Positions 1 through 5,931 are shown, counted from the stretch's first letter. The stretch: DNA of 9,542 nucleotides from Prevotellaceae bacterium (GCA_031264875.1 JAISDK010000076.1:1-9542), one strand, 5' to 3'. Translations and numbers: made by a program. Notes: generated by a model from the sequence alone, not told the origin.

Positions 1-266
1 AGGATTTGAAACCCGGATTCCAGAAGTCCCTGATTCTCGAAGTCGGCGCCCGCTTCGCCCTGACCGGCAGGATAAACCTGTACGCCGGCTGGTATTTCGG
101 CTGCGGACTGAACAGCGCCCGGACAACAGACAGCAGACGCCGGCTGGAATATAACTCGTTCAACAACGACAGATTCAAATACAGCGACGCCCTCAGCACC
201 AACCTGGTCAGCAAGGCTAACTTGATGACCGCAGGACTGAAACTGAGAGTCGGATTCGGGCTGTGA
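1..266 (+). CDS. C-terminal end of an outer-membrane beta-barrel-like protein (5' end outside window)
   Basis: The reading frame is open from the window edge to a TGA at 264-266, so this is the last ~87 residues of a longer protein. The TTG at 6-8 is only an internal Leu codon. The visible part has alternating polar and hydrophobic stretches with many Gly, Tyr and Arg residues (for example INLYAGWYFGCGLN and LMTAGLKLRVGFGL). It ends in a strand-like KLRVGFGL with a terminal hydrophobic residue, as in the last strand of outer-membrane beta-barrels. A disordered or loop stretch rich in Asn, Asp, Ser and Arg lies between. The barrel assignment is inferred from this pattern. The exact family (OmpA-like, porin or DUF) cannot be told from the fragment. 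A strong terminator follows 20 bases after the stop, so the gene ends its transcription unit. Confidence 0.6.
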   Translation, partial: DLKPGFQKSLILEVGARFALTGRINLYAGWYFGCGLNSARTTDSRRRLEYNSFNNDRFKYSDALSTNLVSKANLMTAGLKLRVGFGL

Positions 267-286
267 AACAGTGTAAAATCAGACAT

Positions 287-329
287 AATAAACCCCAATG
301 ACTTCGCTGCATTGGGGTTTATTTTCTTT
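287..329 (+). terminator. Rho-independent terminator of the barrel protein gene
   Basis: Positions 287-300 (AATAAACCCCAATG) pair perfectly with 310-323, giving a 14-bp stem around a 9-base loop. A T-rich tail (TTCTTTC) follows. It lies 20 bases after the stop at 266 and faces no other + strand gene, so it most likely ends the first gene's transcript. Confidence 0.85.
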
Positions 330-350
330 CATTGCAATTCGTGGAAAACT

Positions 351-404
351 ATGAGTTTTAAGGACTTTAAAGTCCTTAAAGACTTTAAAGTCCTTAAAAC
401 TCAT
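351..404. repeat. 54-bp near-perfect palindrome, AT-rich
   Basis: Bases 351-374 are the exact reverse complement of 381-404. The six central bases hold a single mismatched pair (375/380), so the element can be extruded as a 24-bp-armed cruciform or hairpin. It is built from a smaller palindrome, AAGGACTTTAAAGTCCTT. Positions 357-380 form a perfect 24-bp palindrome, and an imperfect copy is centred near 386/387. It sits between two convergent genes, 22 bases after the terminator. There is no clear T-tract, so it is not a typical terminator. It may be a dispersed palindromic repeat or a cruciform site. Confidence 0.85.
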
Positions 405-481
405 AAGCAACAGCACGGCTTAAATTGATGACATTGTGAGCTGTTCCTCGCATTGAAGGATGTCGTCATACGTCCGATGTC

Positions 482-716
482 TGCATATTCATACGCTCCA
501 GGACTGTTAGCGGATACGCCAGAAGACTGGATATGGATACGCCAGAAGTACTGGATATGGATACGCCAGAAGCACTGGATATGGGTACGCCAGAAGCACT
601 GGATATGGGTACGCCAGAAGCACTGGATATGGGTACGCCAGAAGTACTGGATATGGATACGCCAGAAGTCTGGATATGGGTACGCCAGAAGACTGGATAT
701 GGATACGCCAGAAGTC
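482..716. repeat. Minisatellite: 10 tandem units of 23-24 bp
   Basis: The core unit is TGGATATGGATACGCCAGAAG followed by TAC, CAC, AC or TC. Eight well-conserved units run head to tail: 528-551, 552-575, 576-599, 600-623, 624-647 (24 bp each), then 648-670, 671-693 and 694-716 (23 bp each). Two decayed units lie in register upstream: 505-527 keeps its 3' half (CGGATACGCCAGAAGAC lies within 511-527), and 482-504 matches about 17 of 23 positions. Units differ by A/G at one internal position and by the 2-3 bases at the junction. There are no spacers, so it is not CRISPR. Mixed 23- and 24-bp units break every reading frame, which argues against a coding role although frames on both strands stay open. 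Confidence 0.9.
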
Positions 717-749
717 TGCCGGGACATGCAATGTCAGTACATATACCGG

Positions 750-795
750 CACAAAAAAGCCTGTCCGCATACATAATTTGCAGACAGGCTTTTGT
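750..795 (-). terminator. Terminator of the HU-like/DUF4469 gene
   Basis: Bases 755-765 (AAAAGCCTGTC) pair with 783-793 in an 11-bp stem with a 17-base loop. Read on the minus strand, the stem ends in a TTTTTT run and lies about 20 bases after the stop codon of the minus-strand gene. It fits an intrinsic terminator for that gene. Confidence 0.8.
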
Positions 796-812
796 CCTTG
801 AAACGACAATTC

Positions 813-1574
813 TCAAGCCGGTGTTACCGTAAAAACCGATTTTATTTCGCGAAGATTCTTCAAAAACACCCCTCTTGCACTTTTTGCCGAAGACTGTGTC
901 CGTATAACAACAAAGTAATCTTCTGCCGAAAGCGGCGGCACAAGCACCTTAAGCAGCGTTGGTTTGTTGACCGGGATAACAGTTGCCTGTATATCGCCGG
1001 TAGCTTCGCTTGTAAAGAAGAATCCGATCTGATCAGCATGTTCTTCATCACCTGCGATCTTGAGTCCCCATCCGTGTATGTCGATGATATTGCCAACGGT
1101 AATCGTTTCATTCTTAAGGCCTGTTACCTCGTCGAGTACTTCGCCGATTAATCCGTTCACATCATAAATCCCGTCAAACATGACATTTACCCTTTCTCGA
1201 ATATATTCTTTGTAAGCAACTCCCGGAGTCATGCGTATTTCCGGATAAACGCCTTCGGGGAGATGCGTTTCGTAACCGTCGTATTCGCCCGGAATACGCA
1301 TATAGCTGTTGAACAGCGGTGTTTTCAACTTGAAACCATCGGCTGACAAATAATAGCACAGCGTGATAAAAGCCATAACGCCTTCCACAATCCGTTGCGG
1401 CGACACTCCGATGTCATAAATCTCCGCCTTTTCCGCAATCTCATACAGATCAAGCTCCGTCTGGAGCATGACACGTGCATTATAAGGTTTTTTTGCCGTA
1501 GGCAGGTAGGTGCGCACAAACTTCACAGTCATAGTATGTACTGTATCCCGTAATGTTAAAAAGAAATTTTCCAT
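813..1574 (-). CDS. HU-like DNA-binding domain / DUF4469 two-domain protein
   Basis: The product has 253 residues. The N-terminal part (about 16-127, from TVKFVRTYLPTAKKPYNARV through PGVAYKEYIRERVNVMF) resembles the HU/IHF-like DNA-binding domain that Bacteroidales proteins carry ahead of a DUF4469 domain. Residues about 135-250 (VNGLIGEVLDEVTGL, then GNIIDIHGWGLKIAGD, IGFFFTS and YFVVIRTQSS) match the pattern of DUF4469, an Ig-like fold of unknown role. Such proteins are common in Bacteroidales and their function is not established; nucleoid or DNA association is inferred from the HU-like part. There is no signal peptide, so it is probably cytoplasmic. ATG at 1574-1572 is taken as the start because a TAnnTTTG box lies about 30 bases upstream. 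Met15 is an alternative, since homologous similarity seems to begin near there. The gene is convergent with the first gene and divergent from the peptide transporter. Confidence 0.75.
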   Translation of the reverse strand: MENFFLTLRDTVHTMTVKFVRTYLPTAKKPYNARVMLQTELDLYEIAEKAEIYDIGVSPQRIVEGVMAFITLCYYLSADGFKLKTPLFNSYMRIPGEYDGYETHLPEGVYPEIRMTPGVAYKEYIRERVNVMFDGIYDVNGLIGEVLDEVTGLKNETITVGNIIDIHGWGLKIAGDEEHADQIGFFFTSEATGDIQATVIPVNKPTLLKVLVPPLSAEDYFVVIRTQSSAKSARGVFLKNLREIKSVFTVTPA

Positions 1575-1602
1575 TGTCGTGTAGAATTACAAATTTAGAG
1601 TG

Positions 1603-1610
1603 CAAAGGTA
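1603..1610 (-). promoter_or_regulatory. Bacteroidetes -7 box for the HU-like/DUF4469 gene
   Basis: On the minus strand this reads TACCTTTG, an exact match to TAnnTTTG. It is about 29 bases upstream of the ATG at 1574, giving a short leader of roughly 20 bases. No clear TTG at the -33 position is visible. Confidence 0.6.
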
Positions 1611-1650
1611 ACACTTAATCTATTACACACGAGTTATTAAAATAATATTA

Positions 1651-1658
1651 TACTTTTG
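1651..1658 (+). promoter_or_regulatory. Bacteroidetes -7 box for the peptide transporter-folC unit
   Basis: TACTTTTG matches TAnnTTTG exactly. It lies 46 bases before the ATG at 1705. It is back to back with the minus-strand box at 1603-1610, so the two promoters share a 130-bp AT-rich spacer (1575-1704). No good -33 TTG is seen at the usual spacing. Confidence 0.65.
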
Positions 1659-1704
1659 CACCGTTTTTTAAATAAAAGTAATGTAAAAATTAAGATTTAT
1701 AATT

Positions 1705-3588
1705 ATGAAAGGACACCCCAAAGGACTGTTAGTTCTAGCCCTCACCAATATGGGAGAACGCTTTGGCTACTACACGATGTTAGCCATTTTAGTGCTGTAC
1801 ATTAAAGCAAAATTCGGACTGTCGTCATCATCGGCAAGCCTGATCTACGGAATCTTTCTGGCTTTAGTTTACTTCCTGCCTCTGATAGGAGGCTTTGTTG
1901 CCGACAAAGTATTAGGATACGGCAAAACCATAATAATCGGCATCTTCGTAATGTTTTCGGGATATGCGCTGCTCGCCGTCCCAAGCGAACCGGACATTTC
2001 GGGCACAGTAATGATGTATGCCGCACTGCTTCTGATAGCAATGGGCACCGGCTTCTTTAAAGGCAACCTGCAAGCGCTCGTCGGCAACCTCTATGAATCC
2101 GACATCTACAAGGGCAAGCGCGACATAGCATTTTCAATCTTCTACATGTTCATCAACATCGGAGCATTTTTCGCACCCGGCGTAGCCAACAGCATCAACA
2201 ACGCCTTTCTGCTCAGCGAAAACTTTACCTACGACGCGAACATCCCCAACAACTACGTAAAACTTAACGATTTTAAAACCCTGAAAATACAGGATCTCTC
2301 CGCAGACGAACAAGCCGAGCAAGCCAGATGCCTGCTCAACCTGAAAGCCGCCGGACTTGCACAGCTGACCGCATCGCGAACACTCGACAATCCCGAACAG
2401 CAACTGTCGAAAAAAGAATACCAGCTCCTCTACAGCCGCGACACAAAAGACCGGCAGGCAATCGACCGGCTGAAAGAAAAAATCGCCGGCATCCAGGTCA
2501 CCGACCCGAAACTCTACGGCGACCCCGGTGACCCCGACAAGTTCCCCGTCAACTTCGCAAAAAACTACGTGGACAAGTCCCTGAACAAATCCTACAACAT
2601 GGCATTCGGAGTAGCATGCATCAGCCTGATGATCTCGCTGCTGATATTCCTGCTCTTCAGAAAAACCTGGAAACCGGTGGACAAAACTCACAAGCAGCAA
2701 ATCAAAGAAGGCTCGGACGTCGTAATACTCACAAAAGCGCAAGTCAGAGAACGCATGATAGCGCTCTTCCTCGTATTCTTTGTAGTAATATTCTTCTGGA
2801 TGTCCTTCCACCAGAACGGAGCATGCATGACCGTCTTTGCACAAAACTACACCGCAAGCGAAATCACCCCCCTCCACAACATGATGTTCTCACTCCTCTC
2901 CGTACTGCCCTTCATCGCAGTAATATATGGAATATACATCGCAACCGCGGGACTGTTCGGCGGAAAGAAAAAACCCCTGCAGGGCATCGCCATATCACTG
3001 CTGGGACTGGCCGGCATGATCACATTCTACCTCGTCAACGTCCGTGAAGCCGTAGAATCAATAAAAATAACACCACAAATCTTTCAACAGTTCAACCCCC
3101 TATTCATCGTCATACTCACGCCCGTATCAGTAGCGCTCTTCAGCTGGCTCGCCAACAGAAACCGCGAACCCTCGGCGCCGCGCAAAATAGGATACGGCAT
3201 GCTCATCGCCGCCCTCGGATTCCTCATCCTGCTCGCAGGCTCGACAGGACTTCCCGCCCCGTCCGAAATCGGCGACGGACTCTCGGACATGCTCGTATCC
3301 CCCAACTGGCTGATAGGAACATACTTCGTCCTCACCCTCGCCGAACTCTTCCTCTCCCCCATGGGACTGTCATTCGTAGCAAAAGTCGCTCCACCCCAAT
3401 ACAAAGGCATGATGCAGGGAGGATGGCTTGCAGCCACCGCCATCGGCAACCTGATGGTAGGAGTAATGGGAATCTTCTGGATAAAACTGCAACTGTACGC
3501 CTTCTGGGGAGTACTCGTAACATGCTGCCTGCTCTCCGCCGCATTCATCTTCTCAATCATGAAACGACTGGAAAAAGCCACGCAGTAA
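1705..3588 (+). CDS. POT/PTR2-family proton-coupled oligopeptide symporter
   Basis: This 627-residue inner-membrane protein belongs to the proton-dependent oligopeptide transporter branch of the major facilitator superfamily, which imports di- and tripeptides. Visible family motifs are NMGERFGYYTM in TM1 (residues 15-25), GTGFFKGNLQALVGNLY (114-130), FYMFINIGAFFAPG (146-159), FFWMSFHQNG in the middle helix (363-372) and LAELFLSPMGLSFVAKVAP (545-563). The first Glu of the usual ExxERFxYY motif is Asn15, and the usual Pro in FKPN is Gly120. I recall the Asn as usual in Bacteroidetes members. Residues about 165-295 form a soluble, charged insertion between two membrane helices, making it longer than the ~450-520 residues typical of bacterial POTs. 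ATG 1705 precedes the conserved HPKGL segment directly. folC follows after 20 bases, so the two are probably co-transcribed. Confidence 0.92.
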   Translation: MKGHPKGLLVLALTNMGERFGYYTMLAILVLYIKAKFGLSSSSASLIYGIFLALVYFLPLIGGFVADKVLGYGKTIIIGIFVMFSGYALLAVPSEPDISGTVMMYAALLLIAMGTGFFKGNLQALVGNLYESDIYKGKRDIAFSIFYMFINIGAFFAPGVANSINNAFLLSENFTYDANIPNNYVKLNDFKTLKIQDLSADEQAEQARCLLNLKAAGLAQLTASRTLDNPEQQLSKKEYQLLYSRDTKDRQAIDRLKEKIAGIQVTDPKLYGDPGDPDKFPVNFAKNYVDKSLNKSYNMAFGVACISLMISLLIFLLFRKTWKPVDKTHKQQIKEGSDVVILTKAQVRERMIALFLVFFVVIFFWMSFHQNGACMTVFAQNYTASEITPLHNMMFSLLSVLPFIAVIYGIYIATAGLFGGKKKPLQGIAISLLGLAGMITFYLVNVREAVESIKITPQIFQQFNPLFIVILTPVSVALFSWLANRNREPSAPRKIGYGMLIAALGFLILLAGSTGLPAPSEIGDGLSDMLVSPNWLIGTYFVLTLAELFLSPMGLSFVAKVAPPQYKGMMQGGWLAATAIGNLMVGVMGIFWIKLQLYAFWGVLVTCCLLSAAFIFSIMKRLEKATQ

Positions 3589-3608
3589 ACAAAAAACATC
3601 ATACCATT

Positions 3609-4922
3609 TTGGACTACAAAGAAACAATACAATACCTGTACAACGCACTGCCCGTGTTTCACCGCATCGGGCAGGCCGCGTACAAAGCAAACCTCGACAA
3701 CAGCACACTGCTCGACCAATATTTCGGAAACCCCCACAGCAAATACAAAACCATACACATCGCCGGAACCAACGGCAAAGGCTCCGTCGCCCACATCATC
3801 GCCTCCGTACTGCACGCCGCAGGATACAAAACAGGACTGTACACCTCGCCGCACCTGTTCGACTTCCGGGAAAGAATCAGAATCAACGGAACAAAAATAC
3901 CCGAACAGAAAGTAATTGACTTCGTAGCACAACACAAAACATTCATCGAACATCTGCAACCCTCGTTCTTTGAAACAGCATCATCAATGGCATTCCACTT
4001 TTTCGCCTGCGAACAAATCGACGTCGCAGTCATAGAAACCGGAATGGGCGGACGCCTGGATTCCACCAACATCATCACCCCCGAACTCAGCGTGATAACA
4101 AACATCGGACTCGACCACACCGAATACCTCGGCAACAGTCTTGACAAAATCGCCTCCGAAAAAGCCGGCATCATCAAGCCCGGCATACCGGCAGTGATCG
4201 GCGAAAAACACAACCTGACAACCGACGTCTTCACCGCAAAAGCACGGGAATCCGGTTCAGAGCTGTTCTTTGCCGAAGACAGCCTTGAAATACTCTCGTC
4301 CGAAAACAGGCCGGGCAGCCGGACATTCACCCTTGCCCCGCTAAACAGCAACCTGTTTCCCGGCAACACATTTACAGCATCGCTGGATCTGGAAGGCAGC
4401 TATCAAAGCAAAAACATTGTTACAGCGCTAACATCGATTGCCGTGCTGAAAAAGCAGTCATTCACAATCAGCGCCAAAGCCGAGCAGAAAGGCCTTGCCG
4501 GCGCCGCCCTGAACACCGGCCTCAAAGGCCGCTGGCAGACACTGGGAAAAAATCCAACAATAATCTGCGACACCGGACACAACGCCCACGGACTGCAACA
4601 TACCATGAAGCAGCTTGCTGAACAGGACTGTAAAAACCTCTACTTTATTCTGGGCGTTGTCGCCGACCGGGATTTGGACAGCATAATCCCGCTACTGCCC
4701 CGAAACGCCTGCTATCTTTTTACCCAAGCCTCCATACCGCGGGCAATGGATGCCGAAACGCTTGCACGGAGATGTATGGCAGCCAACTTGAAAGGAGAAA
4801 TTGTGGCCACAGTCGCGGAAGCCATACGGAAAGCCGTAGAAAAAGCATCCGCAAACGACCTGATTTTTATCGGGGGAAGCACATATGTTGTCGCCGAAAC
4901 CACAGGATTATACAAAGTGTAA
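3609..4922 (+). CDS. folC: Bifunctional folylpolyglutamate synthase / dihydrofolate synthase, probable TTG start
   Basis: This is a cytoplasmic Mur-ligase-family enzyme that adds glutamate to dihydropteroate and tetrahydrofolates with ATP. From the TTG at 3609 it has 437 residues, the usual size. Motifs include the P-loop GTNGKGS (53-59), YTSPHL (78-83), ETGMGGRLDSTN (143-154), DHTEYLG (169-175), EKAGIIKP (184-191, with the Lys that is carbamylated in this family), GRW (307-309), DTGHN (320-324) and GGSTYVV (422-428). The frame stays open upstream into the transporter gene, but the family N-terminus (xDYKETIQYLYNALP) begins exactly at this TTG. The nearest upstream in-frame ATG overlaps the transporter by more than 60 bases, and no close downstream ATG exists. 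ATT at 3606 is another possible start. It shares a transcript with the transporter. Confidence 0.93.
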   Translation: MDYKETIQYLYNALPVFHRIGQAAYKANLDNSTLLDQYFGNPHSKYKTIHIAGTNGKGSVAHIIASVLHAAGYKTGLYTSPHLFDFRERIRINGTKIPEQKVIDFVAQHKTFIEHLQPSFFETASSMAFHFFACEQIDVAVIETGMGGRLDSTNIITPELSVITNIGLDHTEYLGNSLDKIASEKAGIIKPGIPAVIGEKHNLTTDVFTAKARESGSELFFAEDSLEILSSENRPGSRTFTLAPLNSNLFPGNTFTASLDLEGSYQSKNIVTALTSIAVLKKQSFTISAKAEQKGLAGAALNTGLKGRWQTLGKNPTIICDTGHNAHGLQHTMKQLAEQDCKNLYFILGVVADRDLDSIIPLLPRNACYLFTQASIPRAMDAETLARRCMAANLKGEIVATVAEAIRKAVEKASANDLIFIGGSTYVVAETTGLYKV

Positions 4923-4991
4923 TATATTAGAATATAACAGGAAATGCGAATCGTACTATTAGACATCTCATTAAAAAATAATTTAAACATA

Positions 4992-5030
4992 TTCCCTTTT
5001 AGATTGTTGTTAGGTATATTGAGAAGGGAA
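4992..5030. other. Weak hairpin downstream of folC
   Basis: TTCCCTT at 4992-4998 pairs with AAGGGAA at 5024-5030, with two more weak pairs, around a ~21-base loop. There is no T-tract on the + strand, so it is a poor terminator. It is the only inverted repeat I see between the folC stop and the promoter at 5101. The rest of 4923-5100 is AT-rich and otherwise featureless. Confidence 0.3.
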
Positions 5031-5100
5031 AAAGGAAAGGATGAGAATAAAAAAGATGTTAACAAAGGATTAAAAAATTATGCGATATAATTTTTAATAT

Positions 5101-5108
5101 TACCTTTG
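5101..5108 (+). promoter_or_regulatory. Orphan Bacteroidetes -7 box in the long spacer
   Basis: TACCTTTG, followed by CATC, matches TAnnTTTG exactly and is the same core as the minus-strand box at 1603-1610. The upstream 60 bases are very AT-rich. Transcription would start near 5113-5116. No annotated-size gene follows, only a short ORF and structured sequence ended by a terminator-like hairpin. A -33 TTG is not evident. Confidence 0.55.
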
Positions 5109-5154
5109 CATCATAAAACAGGAGGGATTAAATCTGATAAAGGGTTGAAATAGA

Positions 5155-5265
5155 ATGTCAATGAGGTATTTCCACTCTTCCATAAATGAACTCTACAAGC
5201 TGACTACCGCCGGAAGTATCCAGTTGACATTTCTCCTGTATTATCTTCTTCCTCTTGAATTTTAA
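5155..5265 (+). CDS. Possible 36-residue hydrophobic peptide
   Basis: ATG at 5155 (or 5161, Met3) opens a frame to TAA at 5263. The N-terminal half is polar (MSMRYFHSSINELYK) and the C-terminal half is strongly hydrophobic (SIQLTFLLYYLLPLEF), enough for a short membrane segment. It lies about 47 bases after a TAnnTTTG box and ends four bases before a terminator-like hairpin, so it would be a complete mini-gene. A small membrane peptide, a type I toxin-like peptide or a chance ORF over a structured RNA are all possible. I do not recognise it, and the length alone is weak evidence of coding. Confidence 0.3.
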   Translation: MSMRYFHSSINELYKLTTAGSIQLTFLLYYLLPLEF

Positions 5266-5268
5266 GAT

Positions 5269-5318
5269 AAGAAAGGAGCGAATTTCCCAAAGTTCGTCTC
5301 GTTTCTTTTGTCTTTTAC
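5269..5318 (+). terminator. Terminator-like hairpin with T-rich tail
   Basis: The strand AAGAAAGGAGCGAA at 5269-5282 pairs with TTCGTCTCGTTTCTT at 5293-5307. It forms 6 + 3 + 4 base pairs interrupted by a G-G mismatch and one bulged T, around a 10-base loop. The tail reads TTTTGTCTTTT. It starts four bases after the stop of the 36-codon ORF, so it would end that transcript or act as an attenuator for the ORF at 5331. Confidence 0.5.
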
Positions 5319-5330
5319 TGAACTGTTAAA

Positions 5331-5417
5331 ATGCTTTTTACACAAGTGCAGTTCAAGCCTCCTGATTTCGCAGCTTACAAGATTTTCAAGGAATTTGAAA
5401 GAATATTACGGTCATAG
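5331..5417 (+). CDS. Possible 28-residue ORF after the terminator-like hairpin
   Basis: ATG at 5331 runs to TAG at 5415. The peptide (starting MLFTQVQFKPPDF, ending KEFERILRS) has a plausible amphipathic, charged C-terminus but no recognisable domain. It starts just past the T-rich tail of the preceding hairpin. It may be a gene remnant, a short peptide or chance. Confidence 0.15.
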   Translation: MLFTQVQFKPPDFAAYKIFKEFERILRS

Positions 5418-5483
5418 ATAAAACAAAACCGGCAGTTATACTGCGCGCGGGATAGTTTTGTGAATTGCGTCACTATTTCAGTT

Positions 5484-5690
5484 AAACTCCGAAAGGAGTT
5501 TCAAATTGATAACCCCGAACAAGCGCAGCGCAGTTCGGGGTATCGCATGTCTCTTCGCCACAACTCCGCAAGGAGTTGAACTGCTTCGCAGTTCTGATTG
5601 TGATTAGACGGTTTCCCCGAACTGCGCTGCGCTTGTTCGGGGTTATCAATCTCAGACGCCTACGGCGTCATAAGACGCGAAGAATCGCTG
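5484..5690. repeat. Composite palindrome cluster with 36-bp inverted repeat arms
   Basis: At least six hairpins are packed into ~200 bp: AAACTCC-GAAA-GGAGTTT (5484-5501); CCCCGAAC/GTTCGGGG (5513-5540, extended by GATA/TATC); CAACTCC-GCAA-GGAGTTG (5561-5578); GAACTGC-TTC-GCAGTTC (5578-5594); CCCCGAAC/GTTCGGGG (5615-5642); and GACGCC-TAC-GGCGTC (5655-5669). A weak GCGA/TCGC stem follows at 5677-5688. The block 5505-5540 is the exact reverse complement of 5615-5650, so a 36-bp stem enclosing 74 bases competes with the local hairpins. Two of the loops are GNRA tetraloops. The arrangement recalls BIME-like arrays of REP palindromes. No transposase is present, and it lies upstream of the yfhO promoter box rather than in its leader. 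Confidence 0.85.
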
Positions 5691-5740
5691 CATTTTTATC
5701 TCACAATTTTACACCGAGTGCGGTATAATTCGGTTTTTGC

Positions 5741-5764
5741 TGTGAAAAACAGGGGTTTTTCACA
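5741..5764. repeat. 10-bp inverted repeat with 4-base spacer
   Basis: TGTGAAAAAC (5741-5750) and GTTTTTCACA (5755-5764) are perfect reverse complements around AGGG. It could be an operator for a dimeric regulator or a weak hairpin. Each arm contains TTTTTCACA or its complement, which fits the loose DnaA-box form TTWTNCACA. It lies about 130 bases before the yfhO -7 box. Apart from it, 5691-5890 shows only short repeats and no gene. Confidence 0.5.
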
Positions 5765-5892
5765 CCGTTTGCAGATTTGCAACTCAAGACAACCGTTTTT
5801 TTGCCGGCAGCATTATTATTTTAATATCAGCAATTTCCAGGGTTCGGTTTAATGCCCGACAGGGGAAAAACGCAATAATCCGAAAAATGCTG

Positions 5893-5900
5893 TACTTTTG
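5893..5900 (+). promoter_or_regulatory. Bacteroidetes -7 box for yfhO-serine acetyltransferase
   Basis: TACTTTTG is an exact TAnnTTTG match, identical to the box ahead of the peptide transporter. It lies 31 bases upstream of the first ATG at 5932, so the leader would be ~25-30 bases and AT-rich. The palindrome cluster is not in this leader. No clear -33 TTG is seen. Confidence 0.65.
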
Positions 5901-5931
5901 GGCTGTCAAGAATATAAAATATTAAATATTT

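Larger units (their letters stand above)
5113..5318 (+). ncRNA. Candidate ~200-nt structured small RNA, unassigned
   Basis: The stretch lies between a TAnnTTTG box and a terminator-like hairpin. Bases 5113-5126 (ATAAAACAGGAGGG) can pair with 5231-5244 with one mismatch and two G-U pairs. ATGTCAA at 5155-5161 pairs perfectly with TTGACAT at 5224-5230. The 3' partners are contiguous (5224-5244), so the two helices could stack and close a junction. A smaller stem GAAATA/TATTTC (5147-5152 with 5167-5172) is possible inside. Size and closed-rod shape would allow a 6S-like or other regulatory RNA, but no motif ties it to a known family. The same stretch holds a 36-codon ORF, so it may instead be an mRNA. 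All pairings were found by eye. Confidence 0.35.

Noticed and set aside
482..716. CRISPR array
   Set aside because: Units are contiguous with no unique spacers, and no cas genes are nearby.
401..832. Overlapping ORFs of ~100-116 codons on both strands through the tandem repeat (for example 453-776 plus, 466-816 minus)
   Set aside because: They arise because the repeat lacks stops in several frames. Mixed 23/24-bp units switch the frame mid-array and none has a non-repeat domain or credible promoter.
792..1151. 119-codon + strand ORF over the DUF4469 gene
   Set aside because: It lies antisense to a gene with clear domain similarity and has no recognisable content of its own.
3423..3608. N-terminal extension of folC from ATG 3423
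   Set aside because: The extension overlaps the transporter by 166 bases, reads as Arg/His/Asn-rich out-of-frame sequence, and lies outside the family N-terminus.
2134..4369. Long minus-strand ORFs (2134-2877, 3084-3959, 3659-4369) inside the transporter and folC
   Set aside because: The sense genes are well supported. C-rich codon choice leaves the antisense frames free of stops, and their translations are Cys/Val/Phe-rich low-sense sequence.
4712..5065. Minus-strand ORF of 117 codons into the spacer
   Set aside because: About 60% is antisense to folC and the remainder is AT-rich low-complexity sequence without a motif.
5200..5223. Signal recognition particle RNA-like CCGGAAG motif
   Set aside because: The CCGGAAG word is present at 5210-5216, but the flanking helix and the usual AAGCAGC partner of SRP helix 8 are absent.
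5505..5650. Integron attC site or transposon terminal repeats
   Set aside because: No integrase, cassette gene or transposase is present. The 74-base interior has no coding capacity and I see no target-site duplication.
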